This document shows positions 8,355 through 17,083 of a stretch of DNA of 64,000 nt, piece by piece (within the stretch, counting starts at the first letter, position 1; each line of letters starts with the position of its first letter). The DNA lies in NCBI GenBank assembly GCA_963815475.1, contig CAWFHD010000003.1:2356001-2420000 (forward strand). The letters are read 5' to 3'. The DNA is from Sulfopaludibacter sp963815475 (GTDB taxonomy: Bacteria; Acidobacteriota; Terriglobia; Bryobacterales; Bryobacteraceae). A model generated the notes under the pieces. The model was not told the origin of the DNA. It saw only the letters and a list, made by a program, of their open reading frames with translations, and made no database searches. A program made the translations under genes and the position numbers.

Positions 8355-10895
8355 CTATCTCTTCGGAGCCCAACCGACCGTCAGAGTAACCATCACACTC
8401 CGGCCAGGCAGCAGATTCAATTGATCGAGGGGATTCGGTGTGTAGGCTACAGTCGAAGTAGCCGCTGTAAATGGCGTAACCCCAACAACATTGTGGTTGT
8501 CCGCCAGATTATTCACGGCAAACCCGATCTTACTGCCCCGGAGCCACGACGAACCCTTGACGGTGTAATTGAAGAAGAGGTTAGTCAAATCGAAGGGTTT
8601 GATCGTAATCGCCTGATCCACCGGATACGGAAGGTTGAGTCCGCCGATCAAGTAACTGAGCGATCCATTGTCGTTATAATACGTGCCGACCCGCTTGTTG
8701 ACGATGCCGACGTCCCAATTGCCGTGCTGGTAGAACAACGTCTGCGCCTCGATGTTTTTCGGAGTGTTCGCTACCCAAAGGCCGCCATTCGGATAATTCG
8801 GACCCGTCGCATACTTCGCCGAACCGATTGACCCGTTCAGATAGAGAGTAAAGCCATGACCGATGGCGAATGTGCTCTCTGCTTCGAGGCCTTTGGTGTT
8901 GCTGGGACCGGTGGGCACAAAGACTGCCTCATTGGTAAGCGGATCGGTATAGGAATCAAAACCGTTCTGGAAGTGAACGTAGTAAGCGTCGGCATCCAGG
9001 GTCCATCGCCGGAATTTCAGCACAGAGCCCGTCTGGTATGACTTCGCCAGAGTCGGCTTCTGCGGGGTCAGTACGTTTCCACCAGGCACGTCGAAAACGT
9101 TGCTCGGCGGGATCACGCTGCCTTCCGCGAACTGCGCGTACACCGACCAGTTGTCCCGTAAACGGTAGCGGGCGCTGAGATTCGGCAACCAGTTGTTGTA
9201 AGTGATGCCGTGAGTCACAAACGCCCCACCACCCACGCAGAAGGGAATCGCAGTAACTGGCTGGTTAGTCAGTACGCCGCCCAGGCAACCGACCGTCTTG
9301 CCGTTGTCCTGGTATTGGTTCAAATGATAGGAGTATTCGGCGGCCTTGATGCCGGCGGTGATCACCAGTTTGGGAGCCGGATGCCACTCGAATTCGGCAA
9401 ACGGTTGGAAGGTCTGAGTAAAGAAGTGCTCGTGGAAGTTCGGAAGAGGTGTGTCCAAACCCGTCAGAATGTTGGACGGATACTGGTAGCGGTCCGTATA
9501 TGCCCAGTCGTACCAAAGTCCCGTGCGGAAGACGCCCCACTTGCTTTCCTTGCTCAGAACGGCGGTGTCACCCGCATGACGGTATCCATTGAGTTTGTCC
9601 ACTCCGCTCGGTTTGTTGGGAGTGAGGCTGACGGTGGCGCCATTCTGGTAAAACTGCTTGTTCCAGTAGCGCATGGTATACACCTTGTCGTCGAAATGCC
9701 AGCCACTCCCTAAGTCGGAATTGTAGTCGACATATTCGAAGTCCGTCTGCACGTGATAGAAGTTATAGCCGTAGTAATACGGGTTGGGAGTCCCATTGGT
9801 CAAATACGGATTGCTCTGCAGCAGGAAGTTGTCCCCGTACTGTGCCACGCCGGCGGCAGTTGGGTTGGTAGTGTTCGGAGTATTATTCCAGATGTCCACC
9901 AGGCTGCCGTATACGGTTATGCTCGACCGGTCGTTCACCCGATACTGATATTTCCCGGCGCCCGCGTCGCGCTTCTGGTAGTTGAATGTCTGGTATCCAT
10001 CCGAAAGCAGTTGGTGAATGTTAACCCAGACGCTGTTCTTGTTGCCCTTCCCGAACTGTCCCGAATCCGCGTCCAGGCTGAGAATGCGCGTATCCCATGA
10101 GCCATAGGAGATCGTGGCGCGAATGTCGGGGCTGGGCTGCAGCGTTTTGCCGATCAGGTTAATCGACCCGCCGAAGTTCGTTGGGCCAAAGCTGGAAGTA
10201 TTGCCGGGGCTGCGGTCGAAATCGGTCCCGTATAGCCACATACCGGGAAAGTTCGCCCACGAGTGGTGCGTGGGGCTGTTGGTGTCTTCAAACGGAATGC
10301 CGTCGAATGTAATGGTGTATTGGCCATCCGAAAATCCGCGGAAATAGGTCTTGCCCTGCCCTAAGCCAATTCCATTGGGATTCAGGCTGAACGTCCCCGG
10401 CGCCAGGTTCACTACCTCGGCGAAATCCGTGGTCGGCGCCATGAAATTCTTGATCATGGTCTCGGAGATCTCGGTCTTGGGTGTAGTCGTCTCCAGCAGG
10501 TTTCCGGAAGGCGCTACTTCGGCCGCCAGCGAAACCGTCTCTGTCACCGTGACTGTCTGTGCCAGGGATTCGATGGCTACCGTAACCGCGATGTCTTGAG
10601 TTCTGCCGGCGACCACCTGGATACCGGCGTGGCTGTTTCGAGCAAATCCGGGAGCGCTGATTTCCACAGTGTAAGTTCCGGCCGCCATGGCATTGACGGA
10701 GAATTTTCCGTCTTCGCCAGTGATCACTTTCTGCGTGCTTTGATTGGCTTCGTTCACCACCGAGACTGCCGCGCCCTGCAGCGGCTTGCCCGCCTGATCG
10801 AGAACGACGCCGGTGAGGCCGGTCGATTGTCCGAACGCCGCCGAACAGATCGACAGCAGGCAGAGGAACACACACTGAAACGGAACACGTCGCAT
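8355..10895 (-). CDS. TonB-dependent outer-membrane receptor with N-terminal carboxypeptidase-regulatory domain
   Basis: This is an 846-residue outer-membrane protein. The signal peptide MRRVPFQCVFLCLLSICSAAF is followed by a CarboxypepD_reg-like Ig domain (about 25-115: LTGVVLDQAGKPLQGAAVSV..GKFSVNAMAAGTYTVEISAPGF), a plug region (about 130-260: FAEVVNLAPGTFSLNPNGIG, TYFRGFSDGQYTITFDGIP, NFGGSINLIGKT) and a long barrel ending in VMVTLTVGWAPKR. It would take up a siderophore, cofactor or glycan fragment with energy from TonB. The substrate is unknown; no SusD partner or exporter gene adjoins it. The divergent neighbour is a sensor kinase, which hints at shared control. Confidence 0.9.
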   Translation of the reverse strand: MRRVPFQCVFLCLLSICSAAFGQSTGLTGVVLDQAGKPLQGAAVSVVNEANQSTQKVITGEDGKFSVNAMAAGTYTVEISAPGFARNSHAGIQVVAGRTQDIAVTVAIESLAQTVTVTETVSLAAEVAPSGNLLETTTPKTEISETMIKNFMAPTTDFAEVVNLAPGTFSLNPNGIGLGQGKTYFRGFSDGQYTITFDGIPFEDTNSPTHHSWANFPGMWLYGTDFDRSPGNTSSFGPTNFGGSINLIGKTLQPSPDIRATISYGSWDTRILSLDADSGQFGKGNKNSVWVNIHQLLSDGYQTFNYQKRDAGAGKYQYRVNDRSSITVYGSLVDIWNNTPNTTNPTAAGVAQYGDNFLLQSNPYLTNGTPNPYYYGYNFYHVQTDFEYVDYNSDLGSGWHFDDKVYTMRYWNKQFYQNGATVSLTPNKPSGVDKLNGYRHAGDTAVLSKESKWGVFRTGLWYDWAYTDRYQYPSNILTGLDTPLPNFHEHFFTQTFQPFAEFEWHPAPKLVITAGIKAAEYSYHLNQYQDNGKTVGCLGGVLTNQPVTAIPFCVGGGAFVTHGITYNNWLPNLSARYRLRDNWSVYAQFAEGSVIPPSNVFDVPGGNVLTPQKPTLAKSYQTGSVLKFRRWTLDADAYYVHFQNGFDSYTDPLTNEAVFVPTGPSNTKGLEAESTFAIGHGFTLYLNGSIGSAKYATGPNYPNGGLWVANTPKNIEAQTLFYQHGNWDVGIVNKRVGTYYNDNGSLSYLIGGLNLPYPVDQAITIKPFDLTNLFFNYTVKGSSWLRGSKIGFAVNNLADNHNVVGVTPFTAATSTVAYTPNPLDQLNLLPGRSVMVTLTVGWAPKR

Positions 10896-11002
10896 AAAAG
10901 ACCTCTCTCTGGAAGTTTTGGTTTCCCCGGATGGTATCAGTTGAATAATACGGTCGAGTTACAGTTCGTTAAAGGTTCGATAACCAATAATGTATTTGTG
11001 CG

Positions 11003-11016
11003 GAAATCGCGATTTC
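11003..11016. promoter_or_regulatory. 14-bp perfect palindrome in the divergent promoter region
   Basis: GAAATCGCGATTTC is a perfect inverted repeat in the 160-bp interval between the divergent receptor and hybrid-kinase genes, 40 bases before the kinase start. The position and symmetry suit a dimeric regulator. No protein can be assigned. Confidence 0.35.
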
Positions 11017-11055
11017 GCGACGATCGTAGTATTCTGATTTCAAGGTACTCGGGAT

Positions 11056-12945
11056 ATGACCCTAGAACCATACAAGCCCGACTTCCGCGCCTTATTCCAG
11101 GCCGTGCCAGGACTTTATTTGGTCCTAACTCCCGATTTTCGAATCGTGGCGGTTAGCGACGCCTATCTCAGCGCCACCATGACGGAACGCAGCGCCATCC
11201 TGGAGCGCGGCATCTTCGATGTTTTCCCCGACAATCCAGATGATCCCTCTGCCACAGGTGTTCGCAACCTCCGGGAATCCCTGCAACGAGTAGTTGACCA
11301 TCGCCGGAGCGATTCCATGGCGGTGCAAAAGTACGACATTCGCCGCAAGGAGTCGGAAGGCGGCGGCTTCGAAGTGCGCTACTGGAGCCCGGTCAACTCG
11401 CCGGTTCTCAGTTCCACTGGCGAGCTGATTTACATTATCCACCGCGTGGAAGACGTCACGGAATTCGTCCGATTGAAACAAAAAGGCCAGGAGAGCGACC
11501 GAATCGCCGAAGAGATGCTCACCCGCGCCGGCCAGATGGAATCGGAAATCTACCTCCGTTCGCAGGAACTGGGCGATGCCAACCGCCAACTGCGCCATGC
11601 CAACGATGTGTTGGAACGCCTCTATCACCAGGTTTCCGACCTCATGTCGCAAGCCGATTCCACCCTCCTGGACAATCCCGGCGAATCGGCGCCGGCGGAG
11701 GAACCTACCGATCGTCCCGTCACTCCCAGCGACATGCTGTCGCGTGTCGCGAGCCTGTTGGCCACCCACCGGCTGTTGGAAGAACAACTCCGCCAATCGC
11801 AGAAAATGGAGGCGATCGGCCGCCTGGCCGGAGGCGTGGCCCACGATTTCAACAACCTGCTCACCGTCATCGCGGGCTTCGCCGAGATCGTTCTAACCGA
11901 CCTGCCTGTCGGCGATATGGCCGACGCCGTCGCCGAGATCAAAGCCGCCGCCATGCGCGCCGCTAACTTGACCAAACAACTGCTGGCATTCAGCCGCAAG
12001 CAGGTCCTGCAGCCGCGCGTTCTCGACCTCAATGAGATCGTCCGTGGCATGGAACAGTTGTTGCGCCGTCTCATCGGCGAGAACATTTCGCTTGTCACCG
12101 TTCTCTCCAGCGGGTTGCATAAAGTGAAAGCCGATCGCGGCCAGATCGAACAGGTGATCATGAATCTGGCGGTGAATGCCCGCGACGCTATGCCCACCGG
12201 TGGCCGCATCGTCATCGAGACGCGCAACGCCAGTTCCGGCATTGGAGACAAGAAGGCGCACACTGGACCCTGCGCCATTTTGAGCGTCAGTGATACTGGG
12301 CACGGAATGGATGCCGACACGGTGTCGCGCATCTTCGAGCCTTTCTTCACCACCAAAGAACTCGGCAAAGGGACCGGCCTGGGTCTCTCCACGGTCTACG
12401 GGATCGTGGAGCAGAGCGGCGGAACGCTCACAGTGGACAGTCGCGTGGGATACGGCTCCATCTTCCGCGTCTGCCTGCCCGCCACCGCTGGGCAAAAAGA
12501 GGAAGCCTCGGCGGATCTCCCCGTCACGGGCCCCCGCGAGCACACAGGCACGCTGCTCGTAGTGGAAGATGAGACGCCCTTGCGAAGGCTGGTTTGCCGC
12601 ATCCTGGCCGGCGTCGGCTACAACATCCTGGAAGCCGCCAGCGGGGAAGAGGCGCTCCGCCTGGCCACACAGCCCGGCGTCGCGATCGATCTTTTGTTGA
12701 CCGATGTCCTCATGCCCGGAATGACCGGCGCCGACCTGATGGACAAACTCTGCGCCCAACGCCCTGCGTTGACGGTCCTGTTCATGTCCGGCTACGACCG
12801 CGAACTGGTGGGCCATCGCGAGCGCCTGCCCGGCGTTGCCTTCCTGCCGAAGCCGTTTACTCCACAGACCCTGACCAACTCAGTGCGGCAGATGCTGGAA
12901 GAGGGACGTGTCGATACTTCGGGCGGAATCTCGGTGTCGGCCTAG
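11056..12945 (+). CDS. Hybrid sensor histidine kinase (PAS - coiled coil - HisKA/HATPase - receiver)
   Basis: This is a 629-residue cytosolic hybrid kinase with no membrane segment. A PAS domain (about 8-135) is followed by a coiled coil (about 140-250). The dimerisation helix carries the phospho-His at 263 (GGVAHDFNNLL). The ATPase domain shows the N box (NLAVNARDAMP, 370-380), the G1 box (DTGHG, 413-417) and GTGLGLSTVYGIVEQSGG. A C-terminal receiver spans about 498-615, with acidic pocket E505/D506, phospho-acceptor D550 and K599. No output domain is present, so it must signal through a separate partner that is not in the window. The target may include the divergent TonB receptor, which is only an inference. 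Confidence 0.93.
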   Translation: MTLEPYKPDFRALFQAVPGLYLVLTPDFRIVAVSDAYLSATMTERSAILERGIFDVFPDNPDDPSATGVRNLRESLQRVVDHRRSDSMAVQKYDIRRKESEGGGFEVRYWSPVNSPVLSSTGELIYIIHRVEDVTEFVRLKQKGQESDRIAEEMLTRAGQMESEIYLRSQELGDANRQLRHANDVLERLYHQVSDLMSQADSTLLDNPGESAPAEEPTDRPVTPSDMLSRVASLLATHRLLEEQLRQSQKMEAIGRLAGGVAHDFNNLLTVIAGFAEIVLTDLPVGDMADAVAEIKAAAMRAANLTKQLLAFSRKQVLQPRVLDLNEIVRGMEQLLRRLIGENISLVTVLSSGLHKVKADRGQIEQVIMNLAVNARDAMPTGGRIVIETRNASSGIGDKKAHTGPCAILSVSDTGHGMDADTVSRIFEPFFTTKELGKGTGLGLSTVYGIVEQSGGTLTVDSRVGYGSIFRVCLPATAGQKEEASADLPVTGPREHTGTLLVVEDETPLRRLVCRILAGVGYNILEAASGEEALRLATQPGVAIDLLLTDVLMPGMTGADLMDKLCAQRPALTVLFMSGYDRELVGHRERLPGVAFLPKPFTPQTLTNSVRQMLEEGRVDTSGGISVSA

Positions 12946-12948
12946 AGC

Positions 12949-14091
12949 TTACTTGGGCCCTCCTGCCTGCGCCGCTTCGTAATTTTTCACATTGGTGTAT
13001 TTCAAGTTGACCCACTCCAGTTGACCGCTGGTATAGCGAACTATTTCGTCGGCCGACACCGGAAGCAGGTGCGACGCATCGCCCACCTTCACGTTGTCCC
13101 AGACGGCCTGCCGGTCCATTTCGCTGAACACGTATCCCTTCGGAAACACGGTCGCCTTCTCATCCACCTGCAGCACATTACCCGTCGACGCGTCGATGTA
13201 CACTTTTCCCGTTCGTCCAGGGAAGAAGCGCAGGTAAGAGTAACTCGAGGCTTCAAAACAACTTTCCGGAGGCGCGCGGAAATCGAAGATCAGCGCCTGT
13301 CTGCCGCGCACAGCGGTTCGCTCCGTGAATTTGAATGTGACTGGGCACTCGGGATCGAACAGCGCCTTGATCCGCGTCCCGAATGCGCCATTCCAATGCA
13401 AGCCCTTCACGTCCTTGATGCCTCCGGGTACCAGCCGGTTGTTTGCGAAGACCTGGTCCCAAATCTCCACGTCGCCTTTAAAGATCACATCGGATGCAAT
13501 CACATCGAGCGGCCGCCACTTCGGCGGATTCTGGTCGGTAGTGTATCGAGTCGCCGTCTCGTCGGCCGCGAAACTCGGAAGTGCCGCCAAGTACTTGAGA
13601 TTTACGCCGCGCGCCCACTCCAGATTCTTCTGTTCTTCCGGAGGACCCGTGACCGCCCGTTCCGCGGCATCCACCTTGGGGATCTGTTCCACACGAGGCG
13701 GCTTTAAGAGATTACCCGGCTCGCGCCACGCGCGGCTGGTAATGATCTGGAAAAACTCCTCCGCCGAAGGAGCGCGAAGAAGCTGAAAGTTCGTCAGCTC
13801 CAGCACCCGGAACATATGCGCGTCGTCATCGAAGGCGGGAGGAATGCTCTTGCAGGTAATCTCGACGATGTCGCCCAAATGATACTTGGCCGCCAGCACA
13901 TCGGCCCGCAGCTTCCCGGTATGCAAAAGCCGAGCTTCAATGAGGACGCCGTCCGCCCGCCGAATGCTAATGGAGCGATCCATGATCCGCTCCAAATTCC
14001 CGGTGGCAACAACTTCGTCTTTCTTAGCTCCAAAGCAAAAGACCCCCAGGAACAGCGTGGCGCAAACAATCTCAGCCGAACGAATGATCAT
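12949..14091 (-). CDS. Exported hypothetical protein
   Basis: This 380-residue protein has an N-terminal hydrophobic segment (AEIVCATLFLGVFCFG) and a soluble remainder. Mid-protein it has YLAALPSFAADETATRYTT and, later, TFKFTERTAVRGRQALIFDFRAP..GKVYIDASTGNVLQVDEKA. That strand pattern resembles the acidobacterial exported proteins with an outer-membrane-lipoprotein-sorting-like fold (compare the gene at 32989-33717). Function is unknown. It converges with the hybrid kinase, only 3 bases apart, with no visible terminator. Confidence 0.75.
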   Translation of the reverse strand: MIIRSAEIVCATLFLGVFCFGAKKDEVVATGNLERIMDRSISIRRADGVLIEARLLHTGKLRADVLAAKYHLGDIVEITCKSIPPAFDDDAHMFRVLELTNFQLLRAPSAEEFFQIITSRAWREPGNLLKPPRVEQIPKVDAAERAVTGPPEEQKNLEWARGVNLKYLAALPSFAADETATRYTTDQNPPKWRPLDVIASDVIFKGDVEIWDQVFANNRLVPGGIKDVKGLHWNGAFGTRIKALFDPECPVTFKFTERTAVRGRQALIFDFRAPPESCFEASSYSYLRFFPGRTGKVYIDASTGNVLQVDEKATVFPKGYVFSEMDRQAVWDNVKVGDASHLLPVSADEIVRYTSGQLEWVNLKYTNVKNYEAAQAGGPK

Positions 14092-14125
14092 CTTCTTATC
14101 CCGACCGCATCTTCTAGTGTTTCTT

Positions 14126-14155
14126 ATCCGTGTGGATCCGTGTCCATCCGTGGCT
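14126..14155 (+). repeat. Three tandem 10-bp units starting ATCCGTG
   Basis: Units ATCCGTGTGG, ATCCGTGTCC and ATCCGTGGCT follow each other exactly in the 108-bp gap upstream of the exported-protein gene. This type of ATCCGTG-rich intergenic repeat is familiar from many environmental genomes. Confidence 0.65.
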
Positions 14156-14169
14156 GAATATGTTTCTCC

Positions 14170-14194
14170 GAGCCGCGACCGTAAGGGAGTCGGT
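14170..14194 (+). repeat. Dispersed REP-like repeat, copy 2
   Basis: This is identical to the copy at 33739 and differs from the copy at 5195 by one base. It lies 5 bases from the end of the minus-strand sigma54 activator gene and could contribute to its 3' end. Confidence 0.75.
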
Positions 14195-14199
14195 TCTTC

Positions 14200-16248
14200 C
14201 TACCCCTTAGTATCGATCCCCAATTTCCGCATCTTGGCCTGCAGCGTAGTCCGCTTCATGCCTAGCCGCGCCGCGGCCCCCTGATCGCCGCCCACCTTGC
14301 CATCCGCCTCCCGCAGCGCCCGCAGAATCGCCTCACGCTCCGCCGCCTCCAGCGTCACCACCGACCCCGGACTACTTGCGCCGCGCTTCAACTCCCGTAT
14401 CGGAGCCTGCAGCGCCGGACCCGGCGACACAATCACTGCCCGCTCAATAAAGTTCTGCAACTCCCGGATATTCCCCGGCCAATGATAGTGCGTTAACGCT
14501 TCCATCGTCTCGGCCGGAATCGAAGTGATGCGGCGATTCATCCGCCGCGCATTCTGCTGCACGAAATACCGCACCAGCAGCGGGATGTCCTCACGTCGAT
14601 CGCGCAGCGACGGAACCGTAATCGGAAAAACGTTGAGCCGGTAATATAAATCGGCGCGGAATTCCCGATCCTCCACCATTTGCGTGAGATCGCGATTGGT
14701 AGCCGCCACCAGCCGCGCATCCGTCTTGATGGTCCGAGAGCTCCCCAGGCGTTCGAACTCCCGCTCCTGCAGCACCCGCAGCAGCTTCGTCTGCAGCTCC
14801 AGCGGAATCTCGCCCACTTCGTCCAGAAATATGGTGCCGCGATTCGCCAACTCGAAGCGGCCGATGCGTTGCGCAATCGCTCCCGTGAAAGCGCCTTTCT
14901 CATGCCCGAACAGCTCGCTCTCCAGCAGCCCCGTCGGGATCGCCGCGCAGTTGAGTTTGACGAAAGTGCCCTGGCGACGCGAGCTTAGGTCGTGGATCGC
15001 GCGCGCCATCAACTCCTTGCCCGTTCCCGTCTCGCCGTAAATCAACACCGTGGAATCGGTGGGCGCGACAGTCTCCACCTGCTTCAGGATCTCCTTCAGC
15101 ACGCGGCTCTGTCCAATGATCTCCTCGAAGCGATTGTCGGTGCGGATCTCGTCTTCGAGATAGACCTTCTCCTCCGCCAGGCGCGCGTTGAGCTCTTCGA
15201 TGCGCTTATACGACATCGAATTCTCCAGCGCGATCGCCACCTGCGCAGCCGCCTGGTTGAAGAACTGTAGATCGTCGCGAGTGAAGAACTGCTCACGCCG
15301 CGAGCCCAGATTCAGCGTGCCCAGCGCCTTGCCGTGCGATACCAGCGGCAGGCAGCACACCGACTTGAGGCCCTCGCGCTCGAAGAGCGCACCGGTGCTG
15401 GGTGAGATGGCAGCCGCCTCCTCAATGCTGAACACCCGCGCCTCGCGCGACCGGAACACATACCCCGCCAGCGATTCGTCGAGTTCCACCACGGCGTTTT
15501 CCCGAATCGCGCCCGACCCGTCCGGGAAGTCGAGCATCTGCAGACGCAGCGCTTGGCTCTCCGGATCGTAAATCAACAAGCTGGCGTAATCCAGCCCGAA
15601 GGTGCGCCGCAGCGACGCCGAAATCGCCTGAAACAGCGACTGCGGCGCCAGGTGGCCCACCACCGCATTGTTGATTTCCAGCAGCGCGCGCAACCGGTCC
15701 CGCTCCCGCTCCAGCGCTTCCGAGTTCAGTGCGTTGTCCACCGCCACGGCCACTTGCCGCGCCACCTGCTGCATGAACTCGATATCTTCCGCCGAGTATG
15801 CGTTCTTCTGCATCGACCCGAAGTGCAGCCCGCCCAAATCGCGGTGCGCCGTGAATAGCGGCAGAATGCAATACGACTGAATCCCGTGCGACTGCAGCAG
15901 CTCCCGGATAATAGGAAACTTCGTCTCTTCCGCGATGTCCGGCACGTAGTAGGGCTTGCGTGTCTCCAGCGCGAGAATTGTAGGAGTTTCACCGTAAGGG
16001 ACGGGCTCGGGCTTACCGATGTTGACCGGCTGGTCAGTCTCCAGAATGTGCAGCCGCACTACCCTCTCGGCCGGATCGGCCAGAGTCAGCGTAATAAAGT
16101 CGAAGGAAACCAGTTGCTTGAGGCGGCGGCTTAAATCGGCGAACAGCGTGGAGAGTTGCCGGTGCTGGGCAATCGACTCAGCAACCTCCAGCAGCGTCTC
16201 ATGACGCGCGAGAATCGGGTCGCTTCGTGTGGCGGTGGAAGAGGACAT
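14200..16248 (-). CDS. GAF-GAF sigma54-dependent transcriptional activator (FhlA/NorR-like)
   Basis: The product is 682 residues from the ATG at 16248, chosen because it precedes the first GAF helix; the frame is open to 16311. It has two GAF domains (about 15-175 and 185-350), then a coiled linker and an AAA+ domain. The AAA+ domain has Walker A GETGTGKE (405-412), the sigma54 contact loop GAFTGA (452-457) and an LDEVGEIP Walker B. A Fis-type helix-turn-helix closes the protein (GDQGAAARLGMKRTTLQAKMRKLGI). It opens sigma54 promoters in response to a GAF ligand. Its start overlaps the 3' end of the STAS-like gene by about 50 bases, so translation is probably coupled. The regulon is unknown. 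Confidence 0.92.
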   Translation of the reverse strand: MSSSTATRSDPILARHETLLEVAESIAQHRQLSTLFADLSRRLKQLVSFDFITLTLADPAERVVRLHILETDQPVNIGKPEPVPYGETPTILALETRKPYYVPDIAEETKFPIIRELLQSHGIQSYCILPLFTAHRDLGGLHFGSMQKNAYSAEDIEFMQQVARQVAVAVDNALNSEALERERDRLRALLEINNAVVGHLAPQSLFQAISASLRRTFGLDYASLLIYDPESQALRLQMLDFPDGSGAIRENAVVELDESLAGYVFRSREARVFSIEEAAAISPSTGALFEREGLKSVCCLPLVSHGKALGTLNLGSRREQFFTRDDLQFFNQAAAQVAIALENSMSYKRIEELNARLAEEKVYLEDEIRTDNRFEEIIGQSRVLKEILKQVETVAPTDSTVLIYGETGTGKELMARAIHDLSSRRQGTFVKLNCAAIPTGLLESELFGHEKGAFTGAIAQRIGRFELANRGTIFLDEVGEIPLELQTKLLRVLQEREFERLGSSRTIKTDARLVAATNRDLTQMVEDREFRADLYYRLNVFPITVPSLRDRREDIPLLVRYFVQQNARRMNRRITSIPAETMEALTHYHWPGNIRELQNFIERAVIVSPGPALQAPIRELKRGASSPGSVVTLEAAEREAILRALREADGKVGGDQGAAARLGMKRTTLQAKMRKLGIDTKG

Positions 16249-16561
16249 CGGGGGCCTGCAATGGCTTTGCTTCCACCGTATCACACCCCGCGCGTTGCTG
16301 AATCCCCTCAATCACGCCGCACGGCACTGGAGTGGCAGCGATCAGCCGCACACCCGCCTGGTGCATTTCGTCGAGGAGGGATTCCCCTTCAGGGCAGACG
16401 AAATCGACATCGTCAAACTCCACAACCGTCTGGCGGCCAGCCGTGGTGGATCGGGCGGTGTTCCAACATTGCCGCAATTCCTCCACCCAAAGCCCCGAAA
16501 GCTTGCCCTCGAGCTTGAACCGCAACTCCTGAGCATTATCGTGGATCGTAATCTTAAGCAT
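16199..16561 (-). CDS. Small STAS-like protein
   Basis: This is a 120-residue soluble protein; a start 6 codons upstream is also open. It begins MLKITIHDNAQELRFKLEGKLSG and has VVEFDDVDFVCPEGESLLDEMHQAGVRLIA, the strand-turn-helix shape of STAS/anti-anti-sigma proteins. The usual phosphorylated Asp-Ser pair is replaced by Pro-Glu-Gly-Glu, so regulation by Ser phosphorylation is doubtful. It overlaps the start of the GAF-sigma54 activator, which suggests that it senses or gates that activator. Confidence 0.7.
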   Translation of the reverse strand: MLKITIHDNAQELRFKLEGKLSGLWVEELRQCWNTARSTTAGRQTVVEFDDVDFVCPEGESLLDEMHQAGVRLIAATPVPCGVIEGIQQRAGCDTVEAKPLQAPDVLFHRHTKRPDSRAS

Positions 16562-16737
16562 GTTGTTCACGACTTCCATTTACCGATAATGCAAAAGCGT
16601 GGCCAACATGAAGATCCTCGCAAAATCAACGAAATAGGCTCGCACGGATGGAGGCGCAACTGCCCACTGCCCAAATATGGTCCGCAAGTGGAGCCGGTGG
16701 GCCGTGCCAACGGCAGTGACTGTTGGGGCTGCCTTCT

Positions 16738-16935
16738 CTAAGCCGCCTGCTGGGTATCCTCGACACCCTTAGGCTGCTCCACAGGAGGCGCCGCAGCCGC
16801 CTCCTTGCAAGCCGGACAGCACTTCGCGCAGTACCAGCCATGCAACTCCTCAGGCATGTGAAGAGGGGTCGGCCATTCTCCGCAATTGTCGCAGCAACCC
16901 CTCAATCGCTCCGAAATGTGGCAGTTGGTTCTCAT
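16738..16935 (-). CDS. Small Cys-rich putative zinc-ribbon protein
   Basis: This is a 65-residue reading frame from the ATG at 16935. Cysteines are spaced as metal-ligand pairs (CCDNC, then CAKCCPAC), with a His at HISERL and another near HMPEELHG. The tail is Ala/Pro/Glu-rich. The arrangement suggests a zinc-binding treble-clef or ribbon, but there is no family match and the reading frame is short. It sits upstream of the STAS gene with a gap of about 175 bases. Confidence 0.45.
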   Translation of the reverse strand: MRTNCHISERLRGCCDNCGEWPTPLHMPEELHGWYCAKCCPACKEAAAAPPVEQPKGVEDTQQAA

Positions 16936-17083
16936 GACCCAGTGATTAGTGCAGGCCGATTGCCAAATCCCCACCCCCGCCCAGAACGTTGAAACCAAAG
17001 GTGCGCTCCCAAGGCATCCCTAGCCTGTTTTGCACGCTGATATATTCGAGTGAGTCCTTTTGATGCACGAGGCTCAATCTCTT

